Position numbers and translations under genes: made by a program. Positions 39,066 to 48,280 of a stretch of DNA of 64,000 nt are shown piece after piece (the stretch's first letter is position 1; the number at the start of each line of letters is the position of its first letter). Below the pieces are notes generated by a model, which had not been told where the DNA came from, searched no databases, and saw nothing but the letters and a program-made list of their open reading frames with translations. Source of the DNA: Flavobacterium flevense (GTDB lineage: Bacteria; Bacteroidota; Bacteroidia; Flavobacteriales; Flavobacteriaceae); the NCBI RefSeq assembly GCF_900142775.1, contig NZ_FRCC01000006.1:186001-250000 (forward strand), written 5' to 3'.

Positions 39066-40292
39066 ATGTACAAACGATTTACAAGGTCACTCTTATTTTT
39101 TTATTTACTTATTCTTTTTTCAGGATGTAAATCACAATCCTTATCGAGTCATAAGTCAAATTGGGTTGGAAGTTGGGCAACAGCACAACAATTAGTTGAA
39201 CCTCATAATGTACCTCCAAATCCTGGTCTTACAAATAATACCTTAAGACAAATTATAAGAGTTTCTATAGGAGGGGAAAATATAAGGTTACGTTTTTCCA
39301 ATTTATTTAGTGATGAGGCTACGGTCATCGAATCTGTAACAGTTGCTCATGTTGTTGAAGGAGCTATTATTGATGGAAAATCGTTAAAGCAACTCACTTT
39401 TGGAGGAAAATCATCATCCGTTACTATGGAAGCAAAAACGGATGTTTTTTCGGATAGTTTTGATTTTCCATTACAAGCAGGACAACTTTTAGCCATTACT
39501 ATTCATTATGGTAAAACGGCTTCAAAAATTTCAGGTCATCCCGGGTCTCGAACCACATCATTTCTTTTAGAAGGAGATCATAGTAAGAATATTGATTTTT
39601 CTGGTGCAATTAAAACTGATCATTGGTATACAATCATGGGGGTTGATGTGATGACATCGGATAAGGCAAATACTATTGTTTGCTTAGGAAATTCAATAAC
39701 TGATGGGAGAGGTTCAGGAACAAATAAACAAAATCGATGGACAGATATTTTATCTAAACGATTATTAGCTAATAATGCTACTAATACTGTAGGTGTATTA
39801 AATTTAGGTATTGGTGGTAATTGTGTTTTAAGAGGAGGTTTAGGTCCAACAGCATTAGACCGTTTTGACAGGGATGTACTTTCTCAAAATGGAGTTAAAT
39901 GGTTGATTCTTTTAGAAGGAATTAATGATATTGGAGGTATTCGAAAAGCAGAAGAGGCTCCTGTAAGAGCTAATGAACTCATTGAAGCCTATAAGGTTAT
40001 GATAAACAAAGCCCATGCTAAAGGAATAAAAGTGTACGGATGTACCATTTTACCTTTTAAAAAATCATTTTATGATGCCGATTTTAAGCAACAAGCCAGA
40101 AGTATTGTAAATGAATGGATACGATCCAGCAAGAGTTTTGACGCGGTTATTGATTTTGATAAAGTAATGGAATCAAATACAGAATCACAGACTATTTTAC
40201 CTGATATGCATGATAACGATTTTTTACATCCTAATGAAAAAGGTTATCGTCGTTTAGGAGAGGCAATTGATCTGGAATTATTTAAAATTTAA
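39066..40292 (+). CDS. SGNH/GDSL-family esterase lipoprotein
   Basis: A 408-residue lipoprotein: the signal ends in the lipobox LFSGC, and Cys21 would be acylated, placing it in the outer membrane. An N-terminal beta-rich region (about 30-200; SNWVGSWATAQQLVEPHN) is followed by an SGNH hydrolase domain. Block I is CLGNSITDGRG with the Ser, block III is LEGINDIGG, and the C-terminal Asp/His is in NDFLHPNEKGY. Such two-part SGNH proteins include carbohydrate acetylesterases and appear in xylan and pectin loci. It probably deacetylates side chains at or near the cell surface. It starts the unit that runs on to 47731. The acyl group removed is not shown by sequence. Confidence 0.82.
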   Translation: MYKRFTRSLLFFYLLILFSGCKSQSLSSHKSNWVGSWATAQQLVEPHNVPPNPGLTNNTLRQIIRVSIGGENIRLRFSNLFSDEATVIESVTVAHVVEGAIIDGKSLKQLTFGGKSSSVTMEAKTDVFSDSFDFPLQAGQLLAITIHYGKTASKISGHPGSRTTSFLLEGDHSKNIDFSGAIKTDHWYTIMGVDVMTSDKANTIVCLGNSITDGRGSGTNKQNRWTDILSKRLLANNATNTVGVLNLGIGGNCVLRGGLGPTALDRFDRDVLSQNGVKWLILLEGINDIGGIRKAEEAPVRANELIEAYKVMINKAHAKGIKVYGCTILPFKKSFYDADFKQQARSIVNEWIRSSKSFDAVIDFDKVMESNTESQTILPDMHDNDFLHPNEKGYRRLGEAIDLELFKI

Positions 40293-40334
40293 TATTGATA
40301 AAACAGGAATGGGTTATCATTCAAAATAGTAATT

Positions 40335-42614
40335 ATGAAATATAAAAATTTAAAATATATAGCACTTTTTATCTGTATTCAGTCTTCTTTTGCTCAAATG
40401 CAACCCTTTAAATTGCAGGAAGTAAGGCTTACAGATGGTGTTTTTAAAAAAGCCCAGGATGTTGATTTAAAATACATTTTAGATCTTAATCCAGATAAAT
40501 TGCTTGCCCCTTATTTAATTGATGCAGGTTTACCATTAAAAGCCAAACGATATGGTAACTGGGAAAGTACAGGGTTAGACGGACATATTGGAGGACATTA
40601 TTTGTCTGCATTAGCTATGATGCATGCCAGTACAGGAAATACAGAACTAAAAACACGTTTGGATTACATGGTTAGCGAACTGGCTCTTTGTCAGGCAAAA
40701 AATGGCAATGGCTATGTGGGCGGAATTCCTAATGGAAAAGTGTTTTGGGAACGTATTCACAAAGGAGATATCGATGGAAGTACTTTTGGTTTAAACAATA
40801 CATGGGTACCTATTTACAATATTCATAAGCTTTTTGCAGGTTTGCGAGATGCCTATGAAATAGGAGGTAATAATCAGGCAAAACAAGTATTGATAGGGTT
40901 AGGCGATTGGTTTATTGAATTGATACAACCACTCTCTACTGAGCAAATTCAGCAAGTATTGAATACAGAGCATGGAGGAATCAACGAAACTTTTGCCGAT
41001 TTGTATATTATTACCAAAGACAAAAAGTATCTTGATGCAGCAAAAAGACTTTCACATCTTAAAATTTTGAATCCTTTACTTGAAAAACAAGATAAGCTTA
41101 CAGGTCTTCATGCTAATACACAAATACCAAAAGTAATTGGTTTTGAAAAAATTGGCACATTGACAAACAATCCTGAATGGGAGCATGCAGCGGAATATTT
41201 TTGGCATAATATTACAGAAAATCGTAGTGTTGCATTTGGAGGAAACAGTGTTCGGGAACATTTTAATCCAATTAATGATTTTAAAGGTATGTTAGAATCG
41301 AATCAGGGACCTGAAACCTGTAACAGTTATAATATGCTTCGATTAAGTATGGCTTTATTTTTAGATAATAATGATGTGAGTTATCTTGATTATTATGAAC
41401 GTACACTATATAATCACATTTTATCGACTCAACATCCTGAAAAAGGAGGTTTTGTATATTTTACACCCATTCGACCAAACCATTACAGAGTCTATTCCCA
41501 ACCAGAAACCAGTATGTGGTGTTGTGTGGGTTCCGGGATAGAAAATCATACTAAATATGGGGAATTAATTTATAGTCATACTGATAAAGATCTTTTTGTA
41601 AATCTTTTTATTCCTTCTGAATTGAATTGGAAAGAAAAAGGAATTCAATTGATACAGAAAAATAATTTTCCAAACGAGAATGCTACTGAATTGGTATTAA
41701 AACTCAATAAAAAAGAGACTTTCTCTCTTAATATTCGTTACCCTAAATGGGCTGAAAACATTAAAGTTCTGGTGAATGGAAAAGCAGAAGTAGTGAAAGC
41801 CAATCCTTCAGAATACATTAATTTGAATAAAAATTGGAAAAATGGCGATAAAATCGTTGTGCAGTTTACTATGAATACTAAGTTAGAATATCTACCGGAT
41901 GGTTCTAATTGGGCAGCTTTTGTACGCGGACCTATCGTTTTAGCCGCTCAAACTTCTACTGACGATTTAAAAGGACTTTTTGCTGATGATAGTAGAATGG
42001 GACATGAAACAAGAGGAAAATTGTACCCAATTAATGAGGCTTATGCGTTGGTTGACGATTCTAAAAATTATGTTTCAAAATTGCAACCCATTGATAATAT
42101 GAATTTCAAAATGGATTCATTGACTTTACAGCCGTTTTATCAAATTCATGACGCACGTTATCAAATGTATTTTCAAACTTTTACCCAAAAAGAGTATGAA
42201 AAACAAAAAGAGGCTCAAAAACAAAAAGAAATGGAACTTTTAGCCATTGAAGCTAAGACTGTAGATAAAATTAATTGTGGTGAGCAACAGCCAGAGGTGG
42301 ATCATCAGTACATAGGGGAGCAAAGCAATTCGGGATATGATGATGAGAAATTTTGGCGTAGCACACGCTCCTATATTTCATACCAATTACAAAACAAAAA
42401 TAATGCTGGTAAATACATTGAAATAAGTACTTTGAATAATGTCAAGATTGAAAATCTTGAGATTACAATCAATGGAAAGGAAGCTAAAATTACAGCTGTT
42501 GAAAGTAAGCTTATTAAAATTGAAGTACCAGTAGAGGAAAATTTTCAATTGAAAATTACAGCCAAAAATAAAATCCCAACTCCTCGCTTTTGTCAAATAA
42601 GAGTGCTAAAATAA
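40335..42614 (+). CDS. GH127/GH146-type beta-L-arabinofuranosidase
   Basis: A 759-residue secreted protein, signal peptide ending at SSFAQ, with an (alpha/alpha)6 barrel of the former DUF1680 group and C-terminal beta-domains. The zinc site typical of GH127/GH146 is visible: Glu327 and Cys329 in GPETCN, plus Cys396-Cys397 in MWCCVGSG; one of the latter is the nucleophile. Enzymes of these families remove beta-L-arabinofuranose with a cysteine-glycosyl mechanism. GPETCN and the Bacteroidetes layout favour the GH146 branch, but the two are hard to part by eye. A Glu/Lys/Gln-rich stretch (KEYEKQKEAQKQKEME) lies between the core and the last domain. It starts 42 bases after the esterase gene. Confidence 0.85.
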   Translation: MKYKNLKYIALFICIQSSFAQMQPFKLQEVRLTDGVFKKAQDVDLKYILDLNPDKLLAPYLIDAGLPLKAKRYGNWESTGLDGHIGGHYLSALAMMHASTGNTELKTRLDYMVSELALCQAKNGNGYVGGIPNGKVFWERIHKGDIDGSTFGLNNTWVPIYNIHKLFAGLRDAYEIGGNNQAKQVLIGLGDWFIELIQPLSTEQIQQVLNTEHGGINETFADLYIITKDKKYLDAAKRLSHLKILNPLLEKQDKLTGLHANTQIPKVIGFEKIGTLTNNPEWEHAAEYFWHNITENRSVAFGGNSVREHFNPINDFKGMLESNQGPETCNSYNMLRLSMALFLDNNDVSYLDYYERTLYNHILSTQHPEKGGFVYFTPIRPNHYRVYSQPETSMWCCVGSGIENHTKYGELIYSHTDKDLFVNLFIPSELNWKEKGIQLIQKNNFPNENATELVLKLNKKETFSLNIRYPKWAENIKVLVNGKAEVVKANPSEYINLNKNWKNGDKIVVQFTMNTKLEYLPDGSNWAAFVRGPIVLAAQTSTDDLKGLFADDSRMGHETRGKLYPINEAYALVDDSKNYVSKLQPIDNMNFKMDSLTLQPFYQIHDARYQMYFQTFTQKEYEKQKEAQKQKEMELLAIEAKTVDKINCGEQQPEVDHQYIGEQSNSGYDDEKFWRSTRSYISYQLQNKNNAGKYIEISTLNNVKIENLEITINGKEAKITAVESKLIKIEVPVEENFQLKITAKNKIPTPRFCQIRVLK

Positions 42615-42653
42615 TTTATCAAAGACCAAATAAACCAACCAAAAAATCAATAA

Positions 42654-44006
42654 ATGAAAAGCCCAAAAATAACCACCATTTTTAGCACTATTCTTGTGTT
42701 GATGGCCTACGTTGTAGTGGCACAAAATCCAATAATAAGAAATCAGTATTCTGCTGATCCTTCTGCGAGAGTATTTGGAGACAGAGTATATGTGTATCCA
42801 TCTCATGATATTTTAGCACCGGAAGGAGTAGCTCGAAAAGACTGGTTTTGTATGGAAGATTATCATGTTTTTTCTTCTGAAAACCTTACTGATTGGACTG
42901 ATCATGGAATGATAGTGCAACAAAATAAAGTGCCTTGGGTGCTCCCAAACAGTTACAGTATGTGGGCTCCGGACTGTATCGAAAGGAATGGAAAATATTA
43001 TTTTTATTTTCCTTCTACTCCAAAAGACACTATCGGAATTGGTAAAGGATTTACAATTGGCGTAGCAGTTGCAGATACTCCTGCAGGACCATTTTTACCC
43101 GAAAAGAATCCTATAAAAGGAGTACGAGGTATTGATCCTAATGTCTTTATTGATAAAGACGGACAGGCTTATTTGTATTGGTCTTCGCGGGATATTTTTG
43201 GAGCAAAGCTGAAAGAAAATATGCTGGAATTGGATTCCGAAGTGAAGACATTGGCAAATTTACCTTCAAAAGGTTTAAAAGAAGGACCTTATGTATTTGA
43301 AAGAAACGGAATTTATTACATGACTTATCCCCATGTAGAAAACAAAATTGAGCGTTTAGAATATGCAATTAGCGATAACCCATTAGGACCCTTCAAAGTT
43401 ATGGGAGTTATTATGGATGAATCTCCTACAGGCTGCTGGACAAATCATCATTCGATTATAGCGTTTAAAAATCAATGGTATTTGTTTTATCATCACAATG
43501 ATTATTCACCCACATTTGATAAAGCCAGATCGATTAGAGCAGATAGTTTATCCTTTAATTCGGATGGAACAATAAAAAAAGTAATTCCAACTTTAAGAGG
43601 AATTGGTATAACTAATGCTCTAAAAGAAATCCAGATTGACCGATACAGTAAGATTAGTGAAAAAGGAGCATCAATCGTTTTTATTGATCCACTTGATAGT
43701 TTTAAAGGTTGGAAAACAGTACTAAATAGTTCTGAGGGCTGGATACAATATGATGCGGTTGATTTTGGTAAAAAAGCCTTGAAATCGGTTATTGTAAAAG
43801 CGATGTCTTCAACTGGAGGTGTTCTACAAATACGTACTAAAGGAGAAAATGGCGAGCTCATTGCCGAAGTAAAAATTCCTGAAAGTACAGATTGGAAAGA
43901 GATAAAAGTTCCAGTTACTAAGTTTAAGAAAGGTATCCAAAACCTTTATGTAACATTGGAAGAAAACAATAAAGAGGTTGAAGTCGATTGGATACGTTTT
44001 AAATAA
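42654..44006 (+). CDS. GH43 glycosidase with C-terminal CBM6-like domain
   Basis: A 450-residue secreted protein, signal peptide ending near VVVAQ. The GH43 propeller (about 24-310) holds YSADPSA (base), RGIDPNVFIDKDG (modulator) and LKEGPY (acid). The C-terminal part (about 330-450, with IVFIDPLDSFKGW and ending in VDWIRFK) folds like CBM6 but its ligand residues cannot be confirmed. Compared with the 32297 and 35586 proteins, the propeller has insertions such as TPKDTIGIGKG. Its leader carries AACCAACCAAAAAA before the start. Likely an arabinofuranosidase or xylosidase in the same operon as the GH127/146 and GH115 genes. Confidence 0.84.
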   Translation: MKSPKITTIFSTILVLMAYVVVAQNPIIRNQYSADPSARVFGDRVYVYPSHDILAPEGVARKDWFCMEDYHVFSSENLTDWTDHGMIVQQNKVPWVLPNSYSMWAPDCIERNGKYYFYFPSTPKDTIGIGKGFTIGVAVADTPAGPFLPEKNPIKGVRGIDPNVFIDKDGQAYLYWSSRDIFGAKLKENMLELDSEVKTLANLPSKGLKEGPYVFERNGIYYMTYPHVENKIERLEYAISDNPLGPFKVMGVIMDESPTGCWTNHHSIIAFKNQWYLFYHHNDYSPTFDKARSIRADSLSFNSDGTIKKVIPTLRGIGITNALKEIQIDRYSKISEKGASIVFIDPLDSFKGWKTVLNSSEGWIQYDAVDFGKKALKSVIVKAMSSTGGVLQIRTKGENGELIAEVKIPESTDWKEIKVPVTKFKKGIQNLYVTLEENNKEVEVDWIRFK

Positions 44007-44013
44007 AAGTAAG

Positions 44014-46602
44014 ATGCTAATTTATATGGAAAATAGTAAATATTGTTGGAGCTTAATGTTTCTATTGGTATTTTTTAATATTGTTAATGCCCAGCAAACT
44101 ACTGGTTTGATGGAAAACATTATTTCAGAAAATAATGAAGGTATAAATAAAGCTTTCCCAATTGTAAACAAAGAAAAAACAGCAACACCCATTCGATATG
44201 ATATTGCTGATTATAAAGGAGTTATTCGGGCTATCGGAGATTTACAAAATGATATCAATAGTGTTACAGGAATAAAACCTCAATTGCTTACCAATGATGC
44301 TCTAAAAGGGTACGAAATCGTAATTGGAACACTGGGCAATAGTAAACTAATTGATAATTTAGCTCAATCGGGTAAACTAAGCACAAAAGATTTAAAAGGA
44401 AAATGGGAGAGTTTTGTTATCACAACAATGGATAATCCTAAAAAATCAGGAGCTAAACTTTTAGTTATCGCTGGTAGTGACAAACGTGGTACCATTTATG
44501 GAATTTATGAATTATCCAGACAATTAGGTGTTTCACCATGGTATTGGTGGGGAGACGTTCCTGCTAAAAAGCGTACAACGGCTTATGTATTATCCGGTCG
44601 TTATGCTTCGGGTGAACCAAAAGTTAAATACAGAGGGATATTTATCAATGACGAAGCGCCTTGTTTTTCCGGCTGGGCAAAAGAAAAATTTGGAGGTGCA
44701 AATAGCAAAGTATATTCACATATGTTTGAGTTGTTGTTGCGTTTGCGAGCCAATTATTTATGGCCGGCCATGTGGGGAAATGCATTTAATGAGGATGATC
44801 CTGAAAGTCCGCGTATTGCAGATGAATACGGAATTGTAATGGGGACTTCCCATCACGAGCCTATGATGCGCGCTCAAAAAGAATGGGGTAATCATAGAAA
44901 AGAGTATGGGAATGGGGAATGGAATTACAAAACGAATAAAGCAGGTTTACAAAAATTTTGGGAAGATGGTTTAGAAAGAAATAAAAACTATGAAAATATT
45001 GTAACCATGGGAATGCGTGGCGATGGTGATTTGCCCATGCAGGATTTAGGTAGTGCCGAAGCTAATTTTAGAGAACTAGAAAGAATTATTAAAGATCAAC
45101 GGGATATTATAAAAAAGGTAACCCAAAAAACCATCAACCAAACACCTCAGATTTGGGCTTTGTACAGCGAAGTCTTGGAATATTTTGATCAGGGGATGAA
45201 AGTGCCTGATGACATGACTATTTTACTTTGTGATGACAATTGGGGTAATGTAAGGAGACTGCCTGAACTGGGAGCTAAAAAACATCCGGGTGGATATGGG
45301 ATTTATTATCACGTGGATCTACATGGAGCGCCAAGAGCCTATCAATGGCTGAACATGACTCAGATCCCTCACATGTGGGAACAATTGCAATTGACTTATA
45401 GTTATGGAGTGGATAAAATTTGGTTACTAAACGTTGGTGATTTAAAGCCTAATGAATATCCTATGGATTTCTTCTTAACGATGGCTTGGAATCCAACTTC
45501 TTTTAACGAAAACAACTTGCAGGAATACGCCAGGAAATTCTGTGAAGAACAATTTGGAATAGCTCAGGCTACAGAAGCAGCGGAGATTATAAGTACTTAT
45601 TGTAAATTCAATAGCCGTGTTACAGCTGAAATGATGAATCATAAAACCTATAATCTTGAAAGTGGTGAATTTTTGCAGGTTAAAGATGCTTATCTGGCAC
45701 TGGAAGCAAAAGCATTGAGACAATTTATGGCTTTACCTGAAAATTATAAGGATTCTTATAAGCAATTTATTTTACATCCTGTTCGTGCTATGGCTAATCT
45801 TTATGATATGTATTATGCTGTGGCTATGAATGAAAAACTGACTGCTGAGAAGGACATAAAAGCCAATTATTGGGCTGATTATATGGACGCTTGTTTTAAA
45901 AGAGATGCCGATTATTCTTATGATTACAACCATAATATTTCAGATGGAAAATGGAATCATCTCATGGATCAAACTCATATAGGTTATAAATCCTGGGATG
46001 AACCACGAGGAGGAAACATTAAACCAACTGTTAAAAGAATAACTACGGAAGAGGCAAAAAAAGGAGGTTATGTTTTTGATGAAAAAAATAGAGTAGTGGT
46101 AATGGAAGCCGAGCACTATTTTGAGATTAAAAATACTCCAAAAACAAACTGGACAGTAATTCCTGATTTGGGACGAACATTATCAGGAATAGCTTTAATG
46201 CCTTATACGGAAACTACTAAAGGAGCAGAAATTCAATATAAAATGAATTTGCAATCAAAAAAAGAAAGTATTAAACTAAGAGTGTTTTTTGATTGTACAC
46301 TACCATTTAAAAAAGGAGGTCATAATGTAACTGCTTCATTTAATGGTGCAAATGAAGTTTCATGGAATATTAATGATGAGCTAACCTGGGCAAATAATTA
46401 TTCAAAAATGTATCCCGCGGGAGCTGCCAGAATGATTGAAACTACTGTAAACTTGGAGTTACCAAAATCTTCAGACGGTGAATATACTTTAAGTATAAAA
46501 CCACTAGATCCCGGTATCGTTATTTATAAAATAATTGTGGATACTGATGGTTTTGAGCAGACACATTTAAAAATGGATGAAAGTCCATACCAAAGAAAAT
46601 AA
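44014..46602 (+). CDS. GH115 xylan alpha-1,2-glucuronidase
   Basis: This 862-residue secreted GH115 enzyme should remove glucuronic or 4-O-methyl-glucuronic acid from xylan, including internal residues of long chains. The ATG at 44014, eight bases after the previous stop, gives a signal peptide ending near VNAQQ; an ATG at 44026 is the alternative, and a TTG within the previous gene is not credible. GH115 landmarks are RGTIYGIYELSRQLGVSPWYWW, here split as RGTIYGIYE and SPWYWWGDVP, then YRGIFINDEAP, LRANYLWPAMWGNAF, and WALYSEVLEYFDQGM. The last 150 residues form the usual C-terminal beta-domain (MEAEHY onward). I have not assigned the catalytic acids. Family call is very firm. Confidence 0.9.
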   Translation: MLIYMENSKYCWSLMFLLVFFNIVNAQQTTGLMENIISENNEGINKAFPIVNKEKTATPIRYDIADYKGVIRAIGDLQNDINSVTGIKPQLLTNDALKGYEIVIGTLGNSKLIDNLAQSGKLSTKDLKGKWESFVITTMDNPKKSGAKLLVIAGSDKRGTIYGIYELSRQLGVSPWYWWGDVPAKKRTTAYVLSGRYASGEPKVKYRGIFINDEAPCFSGWAKEKFGGANSKVYSHMFELLLRLRANYLWPAMWGNAFNEDDPESPRIADEYGIVMGTSHHEPMMRAQKEWGNHRKEYGNGEWNYKTNKAGLQKFWEDGLERNKNYENIVTMGMRGDGDLPMQDLGSAEANFRELERIIKDQRDIIKKVTQKTINQTPQIWALYSEVLEYFDQGMKVPDDMTILLCDDNWGNVRRLPELGAKKHPGGYGIYYHVDLHGAPRAYQWLNMTQIPHMWEQLQLTYSYGVDKIWLLNVGDLKPNEYPMDFFLTMAWNPTSFNENNLQEYARKFCEEQFGIAQATEAAEIISTYCKFNSRVTAEMMNHKTYNLESGEFLQVKDAYLALEAKALRQFMALPENYKDSYKQFILHPVRAMANLYDMYYAVAMNEKLTAEKDIKANYWADYMDACFKRDADYSYDYNHNISDGKWNHLMDQTHIGYKSWDEPRGGNIKPTVKRITTEEAKKGGYVFDEKNRVVVMEAEHYFEIKNTPKTNWTVIPDLGRTLSGIALMPYTETTKGAEIQYKMNLQSKKESIKLRVFFDCTLPFKKGGHNVTASFNGANEVSWNINDELTWANNYSKMYPAGAARMIETTVNLELPKSSDGEYTLSIKPLDPGIVIYKIIVDTDGFEQTHLKMDESPYQRK

Positions 46603-46603
46603 G

Positions 46604-47731
46604 ATGAAAAATAAATTAACTATTAGTTGGATTTTATTGCTGGTAACCGCTTTTGGTTTTGCACAAAAGCCCAAGGATTTAAAAGAAAATACTGGGCAAA
46701 CAGAAAAAAAAGTTTTTACGTATACCAATCCTATTACCAGAGATATTAATATTTCCATGCGGGATCATTTTATTATAAAAGTGGAAAATAAATGGTATTG
46801 CGTAGGAACTTCGGAGCCAGTTTGGACTGGGCACAATCCCGGAGTTCGGATGCTGGTTTCTGATGATATGGTGAACTGGAAGCAGCATTCATTTATAATA
46901 GATGCCAGTAAGTTACCGGCAGATTGCCCTTATAATGGTCGTTTTTGGGCTCCCGAAATCCATTTTATTCAAAACAAATATTACTTAACAGTAAACAGCG
47001 GGAAAGTAACTGCCGAGGATCCAAAAGGGATGAATACCCATAGTGTTTGGTTATTTTCTGCGGATAAAGTTACAGGTCCTTATCAATTAGTAAATGGTCC
47101 TTTGACTCCACAATATAATAATGACGCAACTTTATTTGAAGATGAAGACGGGCAAACCTATTTGTACTGTAGTGGTAATGGTTTGTTTCAGGCTAAAATT
47201 GATTTAAAATCAGGAAAATTAACAACTCTCATTGAAAAGTTTTTGGACAAAAAACAGCCAGGTTATCCGGAATGGATGGTAGGAGGAATCGAAGGACCTT
47301 TTGTAATTAAAAGAGAGGGAACTTATTTTATGTTTTTTTCTAGTTGGACTCGTGGCTATGAAGTGGGATTATTAAAATCAAAATCACCATTAGGACCTTG
47401 GGAATTAGCTTCTCAGGAACCTATTTTTGGCACCAGAAAAAAACATTACCGCCCTGAACTAGCCCAGGGTGGTGGTTATTCTCATTTGAAGTTTCAAGAT
47501 ACTCCTGATCCTTATCAGGAAACAGGGCACAATGCTTTATTTATTGGACCTGATAATCAGTTATGGAATTCCTGCCATTATTTTATGGATGAAAAAAGAC
47601 CTTATCCCTATAGTCAGACTTTTGAGGAATGGGAAAAAGGTCCTCAAATGGGAATTGAACCGGTGCATTATAAAGACGGAATGTTTTATATCAATAAGCC
47701 AAGCTGGATTAAGCAGAGAATTGAATATTAA
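46604..47731 (+). CDS. GH43-like glycosidase
   Basis: A 375-residue secreted protein. The ATG at 46604 follows the GH115 stop by one base and opens a signal peptide ending near FGFAQ; a frame extending upstream to 46577 overlaps GH115 and is not needed. The five-bladed GH43 propeller fills the protein. The base is probably the Asp in SMRDHFIIK, the modulator Asp is in NNDATLFEDEDG, and the acid Glu is in GGIEGPFV. It belongs to a different GH43 branch from the others here (RDH instead of ADP). The target could be arabinose, xylose or galactose. It ends the unit; the next 549 bases hold the regulatory region of the susC operon. Confidence 0.82.
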   Translation: MKNKLTISWILLLVTAFGFAQKPKDLKENTGQTEKKVFTYTNPITRDINISMRDHFIIKVENKWYCVGTSEPVWTGHNPGVRMLVSDDMVNWKQHSFIIDASKLPADCPYNGRFWAPEIHFIQNKYYLTVNSGKVTAEDPKGMNTHSVWLFSADKVTGPYQLVNGPLTPQYNNDATLFEDEDGQTYLYCSGNGLFQAKIDLKSGKLTTLIEKFLDKKQPGYPEWMVGGIEGPFVIKREGTYFMFFSSWTRGYEVGLLKSKSPLGPWELASQEPIFGTRKKHYRPELAQGGGYSHLKFQDTPDPYQETGHNALFIGPDNQLWNSCHYFMDEKRPYPYSQTFEEWEKGPQMGIEPVHYKDGMFYINKPSWIKQRIEY

Positions 47732-47882
47732 TTTTATTTTAAGATAGTTTTTTGAAATACGCCTTTTGTTTATGCTATTTTAGTACGTTTTTATTTATTG
47801 TATATTTAAAGTATTTATGGTATTAATATATACTATGTATTTTATTTCATGTTTTTTTTTATATTTAACAAAAAATAACAAC

Positions 47883-47921
47883 ACAATCGGTTGTTTGTTT
47901 CTTTTTTTTATTTTACATTTG
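47883..47921 (+). promoter_or_regulatory. Putative susC promoter with LacI-type operator
   Basis: ACAATCGGTTGT at 47883-47894 is a CG-centred imperfect palindrome. TTTG at 47894-47897 and TACATTTG at 47914-47921 match the Bacteroidetes -33 and -7 elements (TTTG and TAnnTTTG) with a 16-base gap, slightly short. The operator overlaps the -33 TTTG, so a bound repressor would exclude the sigma factor. This is the best promoter seen for the SusCD genes starting at 48281. Confidence 0.62.
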
Positions 47922-47995
47922 CTTAACACTTATTTCTAAATTATGTGTTAATTTTTAAGAGTGTCTAAAGAACACTTATTTTTGAAAGCAACAAC

Positions 47996-48007
47996 ACAAC
48001 CGATTGT
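47996..48007. promoter_or_regulatory. Second LacI-type operator in the susC leader
   Basis: ACAACCGATTGT is the exact reverse complement of the site at 47883, and lies 113 bases downstream of it, inside the transcribed leader if transcription starts near 47930. Two sites at this distance could permit looping, or the second could serve a weaker promoter ending near 48035. Confidence 0.6.
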
Positions 48008-48280
48008 TTTTTTTAATAAAGGATTTATAATTAATAATATTTAAATAACCAACAGTAAACTTCTATTAACTAACCAATAAATAAACCACCAAAGCCTATG
48101 ATGTAATATTCTTCTTAAAATACCTCTATATTTTATATAGTGTTGATTTTTATAACCAAAGCCATAAAACTAAATTGCCAATAGATGTTTTTTTTTACTA
48201 AAAAACTTAGATAATTTAAAATTATGTGTAAAAGGTAAATTCTAATTTGTAAATAAATTAAAAAATGTCAAAATATTAAT
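48008..48280 (+). other. Untranslated leader of the susC gene
   Basis: An AT-rich stretch with no coding frame of note. It contains AACCAACAGTAAAC, AACCAATAAATAAACCACC and AAAGCCTAT; the last also occurs in the GH95 leader. A two-codon frame (ATG ATG TAA, near 48099) lies within it. No terminator-like hairpin is visible. Together with 47922-48007 the leader is about 350 bases long. Confidence 0.4.

Noticed and set aside
43978..44013. Extended start (TTG) for the GH115 gene overlapping the previous GH43 gene
   Set aside because: It would put a hydrophilic stretch before the signal peptide and overlaps the upstream coding end; the ATG at 44014 fits.
47732..48280. Small gene in the gap before susC
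   Set aside because: Only very short frames occur and the region is rich in operators, promoter-like elements and A/T tracts.
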